NCBI GenBank assembly: GCA_029782215.1
Contig: JAKOVD010000178.1
Location: 62,001-126,000 of the forward strand
Source: Chloroflexota bacterium
GTDB taxonomy: Bacteria; Chloroflexota; Anaerolineae; J102
DNA: 64,000 nt
Direction of reading: 5' to 3'
Shown: piece after piece, positions 49,851 to 61,174 of the stretch
Layout: every line of letters begins with the position of its first letter
Position numbering within the stretch: position 1 is the stretch's first letter
The notes under the pieces: generated by a model
What the model was told of the DNA's origin: nothing
The model's database searches: none
What the model saw: only the letters and a program-made list of their open reading frames with translations
Translations under genes and position numbers: made by a program

Positions 49851-50966
49851 ATGACCCATTACTCGATCGTCCTTCTCCCCGGCGACGGCATCGGCCCGGA
49901 AGTCGTGCGCGAAGCACGGCTGACCCTGGAAGCACTGGCCCCGCGCTTTGACCTGGATTTCTCCTTTGACACGCACCTGATGGGTGGGTGCGCCATCGAC
50001 GAGCACGGCAACAGCCTGCCCGACTCGACCTTGCTGGCCTGCCAGTGTGTCGATGCCGTCCTCCTCGGCGCCGTGGGTGGACCCAAGTGGGACAACCCCC
50101 ACGCCGCCGACCGGCCCGAGCGCGGCCTGCTGGCTCTGCGCAAAGGCCTGAACCTGTTCGCCAACCTGCGCCCGGTCAAGCTCTTCCCTGAGTTGATCGG
50201 GGCCAGCGCCCTCAAGGAAGAAGTGCTGGCGGGCGTCGACCTCCTGGTCATCCGCGAGCTGACGGGCGGCGCCTACTTCGGGCCGCGCCAGGAGGCGGGC
50301 GCCAGCGGCGAGGAAGCCTACGACACCATGCTCTACACGCGGCCGGAGATCGAGCGCGTGGTGCGGGTGGCGGCCGTGGCCGCCCTCCAGCGCCGCCGCA
50401 AGCTGGCGAGCGTGGACAAGGCCAACGTGCTGGCCTCCAGCCGCCTCTGGCGCCGGGTGGCCGTGGAAGTGCTCAAGGACTACCCCGACCTGGAGGTCGA
50501 GCACGTACTGGTGGACGCCATGGCGATGCACCTGATCCGGCGTCCGGCCAGCTTCGACGTGATCGTGGCCGAGAACCTGTTTGGCGACATTCTCACCGAT
50601 GAGGCGGCGATGCTGGCCGGGTCGATGGGCATGCTCCCCTCGGCCAGCCTGGGGGACGTGATGAACACCCATGGGCTGCCGTTGGGTCTCTATGAGCCCA
50701 TCCACGGCTCCGCCCCCGACATCGCCGGCAAGGGCATCGCCAATCCGCTCGCCACCATTCTGTCAACTGCTATGCTCCTGCGCCATTCGCTGGGCCAGGA
50801 GGCCGCAGCGCAGGCCGTCGAGGATGCCGTCGCCCGCGCTCTGGCGGCCGGCTACCGCACCCGTGACATCGCCGGCTTCGATGCGCCGGAGAAGCATGTC
50901 GAGGTGGTCAGCACCGAGGCGATGGGCGCCATCGTGCGCGGGTTTCTCACAGAGGCAACCGCATGA
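49851..50966 (+). CDS. leuB: 3-isopropylmalate dehydrogenase
   Basis: [30 protein letters not shown]-like [41 protein letters not shown]. Confidence 0.96.
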   Translation: MTHYSIVLLPGDGIGPEVVREARLTLEALAPRFDLDFSFDTHLMGGCAIDEHGNSLPDSTLLACQCVDAVLLGAVGGPKWDNPHAADRPERGLLALRKGLNLFANLRPVKLFPELIGASALKEEVLAGVDLLVIRELTGGAYFGPRQEAGASGEEAYDTMLYTRPEIERVVRVAAVAALQRRRKLASVDKANVLASSRLWRRVAVEVLKDYPDLEVEHVLVDAMAMHLIRRPASFDVIVAENLFGDILTDEAAMLAGSMGMLPSASLGDVMNTHGLPLGLYEPIHGSAPDIAGKGIANPLATILSTAMLLRHSLGQEAAAQAVEDAVARALAAGYRTRDIAGFDAPEKHVEVVSTEAMGAIVRGFLTEATA

Positions 50967-52549
50967 CCATCCAACTCTACGACACGACACTGCGCGACGG
51001 CACCCAGGGTGAAGGCATCAGCTTCTCCGCCGGTGACAAGCTGCGCATCGCCCGCAGGCTCGATGAGCTGGGCGTTCACTACATCGAGGGAGGCTGGCCC
51101 GGCTCGAACCCCAAGGACATGGAGTTCTTCGCCCGCGCCCGCACTGAGCTGCACTTGCAGCATGCCCGCGTGGCTGCCTTTGGCTCGACCCGCAAAGCCA
51201 ACATCTCCGCCGCCAAGGACTCCCAGGTCCAGACCCTGATCGAGGCAGACACCCCCGTCGTCACCATTTTCGGCAAGACCTGGGACCTGCACGTGCACGA
51301 GGTCTTGCGCACCGACCTGGAAGAGAACCTGGACATGATCCAGGACACCGTGGCCTTCCTCAAGGCCGCGGGCAAAGAGGTCATCTACGACGCCGAGCAC
51401 TTTTTCGACGGCTTCCGCGCCAACCCCGACTACGCCCTGCTCACCTTGAAGGCCGCCGAACGCGGCGGGGCGGACATGATCGTGCTCTGTGACACCAACG
51501 GCGGCACCCTTCCCTGGCAGATCGAGGAGGCCATGCACTCGGTGCAGGCGTCCGGCCTGGCCGCGCCGCTGGGCATCCACACGCACAATGACGGCGACGT
51601 CGGCGTCGCCAACGCCCTGGCCGCCGTCCGGGCAGGCGCCGTGCAGGTCCAGGGGACGATCAACGGCTACGGCGAGCGCTGCGGCAACAGCAACCTGGTC
51701 AGCATCATCGCCAACCTGAACCTCAAGATGGGCGAGGTCTCCGTGACTCCCGACCAGCTTCGCCGCCTGACCGAGCTCTCGGCCTTTGTCGCCGAGCTGG
51801 CCAACGTCGCGCTCAACGACCACGCCGCGTTCGTGGGCCAGAGCGCCTTTGCGCACAAGGGCGGAACCCACGTCAACGCGGTCGTCAAGAACGTCAACAC
51901 CTACCAGCACATCGATCCATCCCTGGTGGGCAACCGCACCCGCGTGGTCGTGTCGGACCTGGCGGGCAAGGACAATATCGCCGTCAAGCGCCAGGAGCTG
52001 GGCCTCACCGGTCTGACCCGCGAGCAGGAAAAGGAAGTCCTGGCGCAGATCAAGGAAATGGAGAACCGCGGCTTCTCGTTTGAGGCCGCCGACGCCTCCG
52101 TCGACCTGATGCTGCGGCGTACGCAGGCTGACTATGTGGCGCCGTTTGAGATGATCGACTTCACGGCCACGGTCGAGCACCGGCACGGCCGCGGCATGTT
52201 CTCAGAGGCCACGGTCAAGGTCCGCGTCTGCAACGAGATCTACCACGAGGTGGCCGAGGGCAACGGCCCCGTCAACGCCCTCAACCTGGCCCTGCGCAAG
52301 GCGCTGAGCCCCTTCTATCCCCAGTTGCACGACGTGCACCTCGCGGACTACAAGGTGCGCATCCTGGATACCAACATGGCGACGGCTGCCACCACGCGCG
52401 TGCTCATCGACTTCGTCGCCGGCACCCAGTCATGGACCACCGTTGGCGCCAGCCCGAATATCATCGAGGCAAGCTGGCAGGCCCTGGCCGATGGGCTGGA
52501 ATACGCCCTGTTGATCGGGGCGCATGGCGACACGAACGGCCAATCGTAG
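50963..52549 (+). CDS. cimA: (R)-citramalate synthase
   Basis: [51 protein letters not shown]-terminal LeuA_dimer-like region. Confidence 0.92.
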   Translation: MTIQLYDTTLRDGTQGEGISFSAGDKLRIARRLDELGVHYIEGGWPGSNPKDMEFFARARTELHLQHARVAAFGSTRKANISAAKDSQVQTLIEADTPVVTIFGKTWDLHVHEVLRTDLEENLDMIQDTVAFLKAAGKEVIYDAEHFFDGFRANPDYALLTLKAAERGGADMIVLCDTNGGTLPWQIEEAMHSVQASGLAAPLGIHTHNDGDVGVANALAAVRAGAVQVQGTINGYGERCGNSNLVSIIANLNLKMGEVSVTPDQLRRLTELSAFVAELANVALNDHAAFVGQSAFAHKGGTHVNAVVKNVNTYQHIDPSLVGNRTRVVVSDLAGKDNIAVKRQELGLTGLTREQEKEVLAQIKEMENRGFSFEAADASVDLMLRRTQADYVAPFEMIDFTATVEHRHGRGMFSEATVKVRVCNEIYHEVAEGNGPVNALNLALRKALSPFYPQLHDVHLADYKVRILDTNMATAATTRVLIDFVAGTQSWTTVGASPNIIEASWQALADGLEYALLIGAHGDTNGQS

Positions 52550-52597
52550 AGGGCATCTTGGGGATCGGCGCCCCAACGGCCGCGTCCCCCTGCCCGG

Positions 52598-53071
52598 TCA
52601 GGGCAGGGGTGGTCCCACAAACTCAATGCCGTAGCGCGCCGCCGTCGCGGTGAGCAGGCGAACGGCCTCGGCGGACGGCTCCCTGACAAACTCTGGCAGT
52701 TCCGGGCGCTCGGCGGGACGGGCCATCGCCCGCACGAAGCGCTCGAAGTCCCCTTTGGCGGTGATGGTCAGGAAGCGGCCGCCGGCGGGCGAGTCGATCT
52801 GGAAGGTGTGCGGCAGGCCCTTGGGCGCGATCAGGATGGCGCCCGGGCCAAGCGGATGCACCTTGCCGTCGACCATCATGCGGAACTCCCCCTCCAGGAT
52901 GACAAACACCTCGTCCTCGGAGTGGTGGACGTGCAGCGGCGGTGAATCGCCCTGCGGCGCCCGGTGCTCCAGGACCGAAAGGCTGTCCTGCCCGTGCGCC
53001 TCGGACACGCGCACGGTGACAAGGGTGTTCTGGAACCAGAGATCGATGTCGGGGTTCATCGTAGAGGCCAT
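52598..53071 (-). CDS. Cupin-domain protein
   Basis: GDSPPLHVHHSEDEVFVILEGEFRMMVDGKVHPLGPGAILIAPKGLPHTF. Confidence 0.85.
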   Translation of the reverse strand: MASTMNPDIDLWFQNTLVTVRVSEAHGQDSLSVLEHRAPQGDSPPLHVHHSEDEVFVILEGEFRMMVDGKVHPLGPGAILIAPKGLPHTFQIDSPAGGRFLTITAKGDFERFVRAMARPAERPELPEFVREPSAEAVRLLTATAARYGIEFVGPPLP

Positions 53072-53095
53072 ATCGCGTCTCCTATCGGATCCGCA

Positions 53096-53263
53096 GTAGT
53101 AACGACTTCAGTCGTCATGTGTGCAAGAAACGACTGAAGTCGTCAGTGCTTCATACGGATGACAATGCTGCCAATCCGTGAGAAAAGCGCCAAAAATCGT
53201 TACTTGCGCAAGAAACAATTAAGGTCGTTGCTGCGTTGAAGAAACGACTAAAGTCGTTACTAC
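53096..53263. repeat. Array of four alternating GTAGTAACGACTTCAGTCG-type half sites
   Basis: Half sites at 53096-53114, 53129-53149, 53214-53234 (diverged), 53243-53263. Confidence 0.85.
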
Positions 53264-53266
53264 ATG

Positions 53267-54124
53267 CTACATCCGAAAACGATAGTGTACCGTATACTGC
53301 ATCCACCGCAGGCGCGGCAGCTTGCCAAATACTCGCATCCAGCCCAGCTTGGGCTCGTCCTCCTGGAAGTAGGTCCAGGCGTCCAGAAACTCCAGGCCCG
53401 GTGACCAGGTCTCCATCTCGCGGCGGTCATCCATGCCGAATTCGTAGACCACATCTTCTGTCAGCCCGAAGTTGCGCCGGAACTTGCCGCGGCCGTAGCG
53501 GCTGTGGAACACGCTCACCGTCCAGCGGCTGGCCACCTCGGCCACAAGTTCGGCGCCCGGATAGGTTCGGCACAACCTGATCACCAGGGCGCGGACCGCT
53601 TCCGGCGGCAGGTACATCAACAGCCCTTCGGCGACAAAAAGGAACCTGCGGCCCGGCTCTGCGGGCAGCGCCTCCATCCAGACGAAGTCCAACACGGACG
53701 AGGGGAGGAAGTGCATGCGCTCGTTCTCGCCCAGGAACCTGCGGCGGAAGGCAATCACCTCCGGGAGGTCCAGGTCGTACCAGCGCAGCCTCCCGTTGTC
53801 GACGCGCCGCCGGCGGTCATCCAGCCCGCAGCCCAGGTTGACCACGACCGCGTTCGGCTCACGCGCCAGGAATGCCCTCACATAACGGTCGTATTCGCGG
53901 ATGCGCAGCGACATGCTCACGAGCAGAGCGCTCGGGAGCTGGCCCCGGGCCAGGCGGCGGAACATGGGCTTGTCGGAATCGGCGAAGAACTCGTTGAGGC
54001 GCCGCGTCAGGGCCACTGCGCCCTCATCGACCGTGATTGGATCAGGCCGCTGCGATTCCAGCGCCAGGGCGTAGAGCGGCAGAAACAGCGTTTCCGAAAC
54101 CGGTGTGAAATCCTCGCCGGCCAT
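53267..54124 (-). CDS. Class I SAM-dependent methyltransferase (LCM/Tcmp-like)
   Basis: AVVVNLGCGLDDRRRRVDNGRLRWYDLDLPEVIAFRRRFL; FVAEGLLMYLPPEAVRAL; start placed at 54124. Confidence 0.85.
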   Translation of the reverse strand: MAGEDFTPVSETLFLPLYALALESQRPDPITVDEGAVALTRRLNEFFADSDKPMFRRLARGQLPSALLVSMSLRIREYDRYVRAFLAREPNAVVVNLGCGLDDRRRRVDNGRLRWYDLDLPEVIAFRRRFLGENERMHFLPSSVLDFVWMEALPAEPGRRFLFVAEGLLMYLPPEAVRALVIRLCRTYPGAELVAEVASRWTVSVFHSRYGRGKFRRNFGLTEDVVYEFGMDDRREMETWSPGLEFLDAWTYFQEDEPKLGWMRVFGKLPRLRWMQYTVHYRFRM

Positions 54125-54125
54125 G

Positions 54126-54533
54126 TCAGTCCGTCCTGATGGCGCTCGGATCCATATAGAAAAGCTCCCAGATGTGGCCGTCAAGGTCCTGGAAACCATG
54201 TTGGTACATGAAGCCCATATCCCTGGGCTCGGCGTAGACCGTTCCGCCCGCCGCCACTGCCCGGGCGACCAGGTCCTTGACCTGGTCCCGGCTCTCGCAC
54301 GAGAGTGACACCAGCACCTCCGTGGCGGTGGCAGCATCGACGATGGGCTTGGGGGTGAACTCCCGGAACTTGTCATGCGTGAGAAGCATGACGTAGATGT
54401 CCTCGCTGATGACGATGCAGGCCGCCGTTTCGTCGGTGAACTGGGGATTGTGGCTGTAGCCCAGCGCCCTGTAGAACGCCATGGCGTCCGGCAGGTTGGC
54501 GACGGGCAGGTTGACGAAGATCATCGTTTTCAT
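54126..54533 (-). CDS. VOC/glyoxalase-family protein
   Basis: MKTMIFVNLPVANLPDAMAFYRALGYSHNPQFTDETAACIVIS; GHIWELFYMDPSAI. Confidence 0.88.
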   Translation of the reverse strand: MKTMIFVNLPVANLPDAMAFYRALGYSHNPQFTDETAACIVISEDIYVMLLTHDKFREFTPKPIVDAATATEVLVSLSCESRDQVKDLVARAVAAGGTVYAEPRDMGFMYQHGFQDLDGHIWELFYMDPSAIRTD

Positions 54534-54629
54534 TTCGCATCCTCCATGGGGAGCGTGATGGGACACCACCATCGTGCAATCTGGCTGCACGAAGCCGCTA
54601 AGCCGTGGCGACGACCTGGAAGCTGCCGG

Positions 54630-55235
54630 CTATTCGCCGCTGCGGATGTCGTTGAGCGCTCCCTTACGATACTGTATCTCAGAGAAGATGGCAGTGCACT
54701 TGCTTCCTGTCGGCGCCTGGGCCGACAGGCCCGCACGCAGGTTGTCCAGGCTTCCGAGGCTGAAGTACCTGACCAGGCGCCAGAAATGGCCGTCGAGAGA
54801 GTAATGCAAGGCGATCGTCGGCGGCGTCACCGCCGCGCGAAGATAGACTTCTGTACCATCGACAGGGGCCGAGTTGCAGTCGTCGGAGGTTCCGAGCGTG
54901 ACGACCGAGACGATCGTGGGCTGTCCTTGCGGCGAGTACTCGAAGCACAGCTTGGCCCAGCGGTCCTCGCCGTCGCGGATCTGGATCACGCCGGCGTCGA
55001 AGGTTGAGGCGAAGTCCACCTTGACCCTGGCGCTGAACAGAAAGCTGTCATCCGGCGGCGTGAACAGCGCTACCGGCGCGTTGTCTTTGGGTGGGTGGCC
55101 GCCGGGATCGACAAACAGGTCGGTGAGCTCACCAGCGACCACGGTCAGGCTTTCGCCGGCCCCAAGGCTCCAGGTGAGGGGTTTGTTTGTCCAGTGAAAC
55201 TCCCCCGGAATGGACGGCAAGATGAAGGTATCCAA
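54630..55235 (-). CDS. DUF1349-family protein
   Basis: FHWTNKPLTWSL...FSARVKVDFASTFDAGVIQIRDGEDRWAKLCFEYSPQGQPTIVSVVT. Confidence 0.85.
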   Translation of the reverse strand: MDTFILPSIPGEFHWTNKPLTWSLGAGESLTVVAGELTDLFVDPGGHPPKDNAPVALFTPPDDSFLFSARVKVDFASTFDAGVIQIRDGEDRWAKLCFEYSPQGQPTIVSVVTLGTSDDCNSAPVDGTEVYLRAAVTPPTIALHYSLDGHFWRLVRYFSLGSLDNLRAGLSAQAPTGSKCTAIFSEIQYRKGALNDIRSGE

Positions 55236-55247
55236 GGATGGTTCTCC

Positions 55248-55547
55248 TTATGGCGTGGCGCCGCCGGCACTGGCTTCAGTGGCGGCGTAGAGATTGGCAA
55301 CGGCGCAGAGCCGCCGCTCACCCACATGCCCGGGGCCGCCTTCGGCGCTGAATACCGGCACATCGAGCTGATGTTCGGCGCTGCCGTCTTCTGTGCCTGT
55401 CGCGTCACCTGGTGCAAGCCCCCAGCGCGCCGCATTGGCGGCAGCCACCAAACGCCTCACTTCCGACAGCGGCAAGTCATTCATGGATGCGCCTGTTCTC
55501 CTCACAGGCCATTGGGGCTCTGGATGTCTCGAACTCCCGTCAGGCAT
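55248..55547 (-). CDS. Hypothetical protein
   Basis: MNDLPLSEVRRLVAAANAARWGLAPGD...; overlaps the adjacent NTPase end slightly. Confidence 0.4.
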   Translation of the reverse strand: MPDGSSRHPEPQWPVRRTGASMNDLPLSEVRRLVAAANAARWGLAPGDATGTEDGSAEHQLDVPVFSAEGGPGHVGERRLCAVANLYAATEASAGGATP

Positions 55548-56091
55548 CTGCCAAGATCGAGCAGATCTCCTCGGGGAGCTTTTCGCGATTGTGCATCGTC
55601 ACCTGCCTGATGGCAACCCTGGGATGGGCCTTGACGGCGTCCGCAAAGCGATAGGGACGCTCGACAATCGTGCCGACAAGGGGAACGCTTGGGTCATCAA
55701 GCATCTGCAGAACCGTATCGCAGAATCGAGCCGAGAATATCTCCATAGGCCCGATTTCGTCAACTAGGACGATCTTGTGGTCTTCCAGGGCCTGAAGCAT
55801 TGAAGGGATGGCTATCTGTTCGATAGCGTCAATATTCACGCGATAAGCGCCGACCAGCACTTGTTTGGCAAAGTTGGCGTCTGGTCCTGTTGTCGCCAAC
55901 AAACCTGTTTCGCCTCTAAGGGTCACGATCTCAAACCCGGTGCGCCTGCCTGCCGCTCTGACCTCGCGCGTGTAGAACCCCTGCAAGCGGCTCGAGGTCA
56001 GGGCAACGATCTTCCTGATCACCGTTGACTTGCCGATTCCAGGTGGCCCCGTCAGAAGGATCGCTGGCTTCGTACTCATCGCCGCCATCAT
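55540..56091 (-). CDS. THEP1-type nucleoside-triphosphatase
   Basis: ILLTGPPGIGKSTVIRKI; GFYTREVRAAGRRTGFEIVTL; IVLVDEIGPMEIFS. Confidence 0.9.
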   Translation of the reverse strand: MMAAMSTKPAILLTGPPGIGKSTVIRKIVALTSSRLQGFYTREVRAAGRRTGFEIVTLRGETGLLATTGPDANFAKQVLVGAYRVNIDAIEQIAIPSMLQALEDHKIVLVDEIGPMEIFSARFCDTVLQMLDDPSVPLVGTIVERPYRFADAVKAHPRVAIRQVTMHNREKLPEEICSILADA

Positions 56092-56328
56092 ACCACGTTG
56101 GCCATTCAGTCGATCGACCCCAAGTCACGGCGGCACTGTGTTCACGGCATCGGAATCGCCCGGCGAGGCGGCACGCCCGGCAGCGAGTCTGGCTGGCGCC
56201 GGTTGGCAACAGACCCGGCTGCCCGCATAATGTGGCGGGCAGGCTCGCTTGCCTGCCTCATGTTTCGATCATTGACCCTGTCTTGGTCCGAAACGTTCTT
56301 CCCACCTGTCGGCTTTTCCTTCCCGCCT

Positions 56329-56814
56329 ATGCACCCTGCCACCCACCCCACCGCCCTCCGCGTCCAGGAAGCGGGCCGCGCCCTGGGCCTGGATATCGAG
56401 GTCGTCGAGTTCGACGCCAGCACCCGCACCGCCGAGGATGCCGCCGCCGCCGTTGGCTGCCAGGTGGGCCAGATCGTCAAGTCCCTGGTCTTCCTGGTCG
56501 CCGGCAAGCCGGTGATCTGCCTGGTTTCGGGCAGCAACCGCCTGGACGAGCGGCTGCTGGCCCACTGGGCGAGCGTGGGACGCAAGCAGGTGCAGCGGGC
56601 TGACGCCGAAGTCGTGCGCAGCGCCACCGGCTATGCGATTGGCGGCGTCGCCCCGTTCGGCTATCCCGAGGCGCTGGTCGTGCTGTTCGACGAGGATTTC
56701 CTTACCTACGAGGTCATCTGGGCGGCGGCCGGTACGCCCAACGCCGTCTTTCGCACCACACCGCAGGCCCTGGCGGCAGCCACGCAAGCGGTTGTCACGA
56801 AGCTTGCAGGATGA
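56329..56814 (+). CDS. YbaK/prolyl-tRNA deacylase-like protein
   Basis: TAEDAAAAVGCQVGQIVKSLVFLVAGKPVICLVSGSNRLDE...YAIGGVAPFGYPEALVVLFDEDF. Confidence 0.9.
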   Translation: MHPATHPTALRVQEAGRALGLDIEVVEFDASTRTAEDAAAAVGCQVGQIVKSLVFLVAGKPVICLVSGSNRLDERLLAHWASVGRKQVQRADAEVVRSATGYAIGGVAPFGYPEALVVLFDEDFLTYEVIWAAAGTPNAVFRTTPQALAAATQAVVTKLAG

Positions 56815-57332
56815 AGGACGCCCCGACCCGGCGCCGTCACACCCCGCTGGCGTGCAGGTTGGCGACACTGGCGGAGATGCCGGCCATCAGTGCATTAGCC
56901 ATTCGCAGCTTCCAGCAGTCGATCGCGCCTCTATATGATGCGCTTGGCGTGGCGAACTTCCTGGCCTACGCCAGCAGCGCCGCCATGGAGGGGCGCTGGG
57001 GGCACGATCAGTTTGTGCTCGTCTCCGAGGATGCAGGACGCGCCCTGCTGGGTATGATCGAAGTGCGTGCGAACCGGCACATTTCGATGTTCTTCGTCGA
57101 TCCCGATCATTTTCGCCAGGGGGTGGGACGCACCCTCTTGACGCAGGCGATCGCCCTCATCCGGCAGCGCAACCCAACCCTGGAGGCGCTGACCGTGAAC
57201 GCCTCCCCAAACGCCGTCGGCGCCTACCGGCGCTTCGGCTTCCACTATGCGGCGCCGATGCAGCAAACCGACGGCATCCTGTATCGCCCGATGGTTCTGT
57301 ACCTGACAGACTGGCCAGGCGCCAGCGCCTGA
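56811..57332 (+). CDS. GNAT-family N-acetyltransferase
   Basis: GMIEVRANRHISMFFVDPDHFRQGVGRTLLTQAIALI...NASPNAVGAYRRFGF. Confidence 0.9.
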   Translation: MKDAPTRRRHTPLACRLATLAEMPAISALAIRSFQQSIAPLYDALGVANFLAYASSAAMEGRWGHDQFVLVSEDAGRALLGMIEVRANRHISMFFVDPDHFRQGVGRTLLTQAIALIRQRNPTLEALTVNASPNAVGAYRRFGFHYAAPMQQTDGILYRPMVLYLTDWPGASA

Positions 57333-57512
57333 GGAAGCGGGGGGCCGGTAGTTTCCCGTCACCGGAGGCGCCGGCAGCCTGGATCATTTGAGTTGTCCCC
57401 TCGCATCAGGTGTGGGAAAATTCGCTGGTGCGCTTCCCGCCCTCGACCGGCAACGGGCGTTGGGAAGTCGCCAGCCTCTGCCTCCATTCATCTCCAACCG
57501 CGAGGTTTCCCG

Positions 57513-59210
57513 ATGCCGAATCCGTCCAATGGCCACCGCCCCATGCGTTCTGACACGATCAAAAAGGGCGTTGAACGCGCCCCCCATCGCGCCCTCCTTC
57601 GCGCCACCGGCGTCAAGGAAGAGGATTTCGGTAAGCCCTTCATCGCCATTGCGAACAGTTATGTCGATATCATTCCGGGCCATGTCCACCTGGACAAGTT
57701 CGGCGAGATCGTCAAACAGGCCGTGCGCGAGGCGGGCGGCGTCCCCTTCCTGTTCAACACCATCGGCGTCGATGACGGCATTGCCATGGGGCACTTCGGC
57801 ATGAAGTACAGCCTTCCCAGCCGCGAGATCATCGCCGATGCGGTGGAGACGATGGTCAACGCCCACCAGTTCGATGCCATGATTTGCATCCCCAACTGTG
57901 ACAAGATCGTGCCAGGCATGCTGATGGCGGCGATGCGCTGCAACATCCCCACCATCTTCGTCTCCGGCGGCCCCATGTATGCCGGCAAGACCGAGGACGG
58001 CCAGTCCGTCGATCTGATCTCCGTGTTTGAGGGCGTGGGCTCCGTGGCGGCGGGCACCATGACCGAAGCCCGGCTCGCCGAGATCGAAAAGGTCGCTTGC
58101 CCCACCTGCGGCTCATGCTCGGGCATGTTCACCGCGAACAGCATGAACTGCCTGTGCGAAGCCCTGGGCATCGCCCTGCCCGGCAACGGCACCGCCATGG
58201 CGCTCAGCCCCGAACGCGAGGCCCTGGCCCGCCAGGCCGCACGCCAGATCATGTGGCTCCTGGAACAGGATGTGTGTCCGCTGGACATCGTCACGCCGGC
58301 CAGCCTCGACAACGCCATGGCGCTTGACGTGGCCATGGGCGGCAGCACGAACACCATTCTGCACGCCCTTGCCATCGCCCTCGAGGCGAAGCTCGATTAT
58401 CCCATCTCCCGCATCGACCAGGTCAGCCGACGCACGCCCAACATCTGCAAGGTTTCTCCCTCCAGCCAGTATCACGTCGAAGACGTGGCCAAGGCCGGCG
58501 GGATCAGCGCTATCCTCTATGAGTTGAGCAGCAAGCCCGGAGCGCTGAACCTTGACTGCATGACGGTCACAGGCAAGACACTGGGCGAGAACATCGCCGG
58601 CTGCGCCACCAGAGACCCTGACTGCATCCGCACCCTGGACAATGCCTATAGCGAGCAGGGCGGCCTGGCCATCCTGTTTGGCAACCTGGCGCCCGATGGC
58701 TGTGTGGTCAAGACGGCAGGCGTCAAGCCGGAGATGATGACGCATACCGGTCCTGCCATCATCTACGAGAGCCAGGAAGATGCCTGCGCCGGCATCCTGG
58801 CGGGCGAGGTACAGCCGGGAAACGTCGTCGTCATCCGCTACGAAGGTCCCAAGGGCGGTCCCGGCATGCAGGAAATGCTTTCCCCAACCAGCTACATTAT
58901 GGGTCGCGGCCTGGGCAACAGCGTGGCGCTGATCACCGACGGCCGCTTCAGCGGCGGTACGCGCGGCGCCTGCGTGGGCCACGTGAGCCCGGAGGCCGCG
59001 GCCGGAGGCCCCATCGCCCTGGTGCAGGCCGGCGATCTCGTGACCGTTGACATTCCCAACCGCCGCCTCGAGCTCCTCGTGGACGATGCCGAGCTGCAGC
59101 GGCGGCGGTCAGCCTGGCAGCCCCTCGTGCGCGAGGACCTGCCGCGCTATCTCAGCAAGTACGTTCGCATGGTGACCAGCGGCTCCCAGGGCGCCGTCCT
59201 CAGTTGGTAG
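57513..59210 (+). CDS. ilvD: Dihydroxy-acid dehydratase
   Basis: [88 protein letters not shown]. Confidence 0.96.
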   Translation: MPNPSNGHRPMRSDTIKKGVERAPHRALLRATGVKEEDFGKPFIAIANSYVDIIPGHVHLDKFGEIVKQAVREAGGVPFLFNTIGVDDGIAMGHFGMKYSLPSREIIADAVETMVNAHQFDAMICIPNCDKIVPGMLMAAMRCNIPTIFVSGGPMYAGKTEDGQSVDLISVFEGVGSVAAGTMTEARLAEIEKVACPTCGSCSGMFTANSMNCLCEALGIALPGNGTAMALSPEREALARQAARQIMWLLEQDVCPLDIVTPASLDNAMALDVAMGGSTNTILHALAIALEAKLDYPISRIDQVSRRTPNICKVSPSSQYHVEDVAKAGGISAILYELSSKPGALNLDCMTVTGKTLGENIAGCATRDPDCIRTLDNAYSEQGGLAILFGNLAPDGCVVKTAGVKPEMMTHTGPAIIYESQEDACAGILAGEVQPGNVVVIRYEGPKGGPGMQEMLSPTSYIMGRGLGNSVALITDGRFSGGTRGACVGHVSPEAAAGGPIALVQAGDLVTVDIPNRRLELLVDDAELQRRRSAWQPLVREDLPRYLSKYVRMVTSGSQGAVLSW

Positions 59211-59273
59211 CCCCGCTTGCCAGCGCCCCTTCCACCTTGTGCCCCTCTGCAAACCATCACGGAGAAGAATGCA

Positions 59274-59765
59274 ATGACCACCAAAGACCAGTATTCTGCT
59301 GACGAATGGCAGCTCCTGAAAGAAGTGCCCATGCTGATCGGTACCGCCGTCATGGCAGTCGGCGGACCTACCAAGAAGGAGGCGTGGACGCTTGTCCAGT
59401 CCGTTGCGGCTGCGGCCGAGGACTACCCCACCAATGATCTGATCCAGTCACTCCTGAGCCCGGCTGAGTGGGGCGAAGAGGTGCAGAAGCAGTTCACCAG
59501 CCAGTACCAGGGGCTGAGCGCCGAGGCCATCGCCTCCGACATCTTCGCCAAAGTTGGGCAGGCGCTGGGTGTCCTGGGGGCCAAGGCATCAAGCCAGGAA
59601 ACAGCCGACTACAAAGCCTGGGCCTATTCCGTGGGCGTCGCCGTGGCCAGGGCATCCAAGGAAGGCGGTTTCCTGGGCATGGGTGGCGAGCGCATCAGCG
59701 CAGCCGAGAAGGAAGCACTGAACAGCGTCGCCGAAGCCCTGGGCGTCGAGGCCCGCGGTCTTTAG
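59274..59765 (+). CDS. Conserved-looking hypothetical protein
   Basis: MTTKDQYSADEWQLLKEVPMLIGTAVMAVGGPTKKEAW...; coding-like composition, AGGA-type SD upstream. Confidence 0.7.
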   Translation: MTTKDQYSADEWQLLKEVPMLIGTAVMAVGGPTKKEAWTLVQSVAAAAEDYPTNDLIQSLLSPAEWGEEVQKQFTSQYQGLSAEAIASDIFAKVGQALGVLGAKASSQETADYKAWAYSVGVAVARASKEGGFLGMGGERISAAEKEALNSVAEALGVEARGL

Positions 59766-59810
59766 GCCCCGGCATCCCGGACCCTGAACGTCCGCCGTGC
59801 TCCTTCTGCT

Positions 59811-60449
59811 ATGACTAAGCGTTTCGTCCTCGTCGCTGGCAACATCGGCACCGGCAAGACTTCGGTCACGGAGCGCATCGGCGCCCGGCTCGGCTGGCAG
59901 ACCAGCTATGAGTCGGTGGCCGACAATCCCTACCTGGCCGATTTCTACGGCGACATGCGGCAGTGGTCGTTTCACCTGCAGATCTTCTTCCTGGGCCACC
60001 GCGCCCAACAGCACCTCGCCCTGGCGCAGAACCCTCAATCGGCCATTTCCGACCGCAGCATTTACGAGGACGCCCACATTTTCGCCCGCGCCCTGTTCGA
60101 GCTGGGCAACCTCAGCGAACGGGACTTCCTGGCGTACCGCAAGGTCTATGACCTGGTGGTCGCCAACCTGCCCCGTCCCGACCTTCTCCTGTTCCTGACC
60201 GCGCCCGTGGCGGTGCTTGAGAAACGCATCCACCGCCGCGGGCGGTCCATCGAAAGCGGGATCACGTCGGAGTACCTGGGCCTCCTCGATCGCTACTACG
60301 AGGAATGGCTGGAGACCTTCGACCTGTGCCCGGTCTTGACCATTCGTTCGCAGGACCTCGACTTCGTGCATAAGCCCCAGCACCTCGATATCGTGATCAA
60401 CCGTATCCAGGAGAGGCTGGCGGGGCGCGAGGACATGATCCTGACGTAG
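59811..60449 (+). CDS. Deoxynucleoside kinase
   Basis: FVLVAGNIGTGKTSVTERI; SDRSIYEDAHIFARAL; EKRIHRRGRSIESGITSEYL. Confidence 0.9.
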   Translation: MTKRFVLVAGNIGTGKTSVTERIGARLGWQTSYESVADNPYLADFYGDMRQWSFHLQIFFLGHRAQQHLALAQNPQSAISDRSIYEDAHIFARALFELGNLSERDFLAYRKVYDLVVANLPRPDLLLFLTAPVAVLEKRIHRRGRSIESGITSEYLGLLDRYYEEWLETFDLCPVLTIRSQDLDFVHKPQHLDIVINRIQERLAGREDMILT

Positions 60450-60465
60450 AGGCCAGCCACCAGAC

Positions 60466-60687
60466 GTGTCCAACCAACAGCTTGGACTTCTCATCGCCGG
60501 CGCCGGGCTGGTCGTGGTCCTGGTCGGTCTTGTGGTCTGGACCGGCGGCCTCTCCTGGTTTGGCCGGCTTCCCGGCGACATCCATATCGAGCGCGACAAC
60601 GTCACGATCTTCATTCCCATCACCTCGATGCTGCTCGTGTCGGTCGCACTTAGCCTGATCCTGGCGGTGGTGCGTAGAATCTTCTGA
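60466..60687 (+). CDS. DUF2905-family small membrane protein
   Basis: LGLLIAGAGLVVVLVGLVVWTGGLSWFGRLPGDIHIERDNVTIFIPITSMLLVSV. Confidence 0.88.
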   Translation: MSNQQLGLLIAGAGLVVVLVGLVVWTGGLSWFGRLPGDIHIERDNVTIFIPITSMLLVSVALSLILAVVRRIF

Positions 60688-60759
60688 ACGGCTAACTGCG
60701 CCACGACTTGGTGCGGCCAGGCGAAGCCGTTACAATAGGCGGTTCCAGGACGGCGACCA

Positions 60760-61155
60760 TTGAGCGACTCTGCACTGATCAAGAAGCTGCAACTCAAGCC
60801 GGGTATGCGTTTGCTGTTGTTGAACGCGCCCGAAGGCTACCGCGCCCGCCTTGGCGACCTCACCATCCATGAGACGCCCGACGGGTCTGGGTACGATTTC
60901 GTGCAGGTCTTTGCCGCCAACGCCTCCGACCTGACACGTCTTGCCGCCGTGGCCGTCCAGACGGCTAAACAAGATGGCATCCTTTGGCTCTGCTACCCCA
61001 AGCTGACCGGCGCCATCGCGAGCGACCTCTCCCGCGATCGGGTCTGGGCACTGGCTGCGCCGCTGGGCATCAGGCCCGTGGCGCAGGTGGCCGTCGACGA
61101 CACCTGGTCGGCGCTGCGTTTCCGGCCTTCGCAAGCAGGGGAACACCAGGCATGA
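60760..61155 (+). CDS. Hypothetical protein (DUF3052-like)
   Basis: LIKKLQLKPGMRLLLLNAPEGY...ILWLCYPKLTGAIASDLSRDRVWALAAPLGIRPVAQVAVDDTWSALRFRP; TTG start. Confidence 0.65.
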   Translation: MSDSALIKKLQLKPGMRLLLLNAPEGYRARLGDLTIHETPDGSGYDFVQVFAANASDLTRLAAVAVQTAKQDGILWLCYPKLTGAIASDLSRDRVWALAAPLGIRPVAQVAVDDTWSALRFRPSQAGEHQA

Positions 61156-61174
61156 GCGCCGGCAAAACCTGTTC

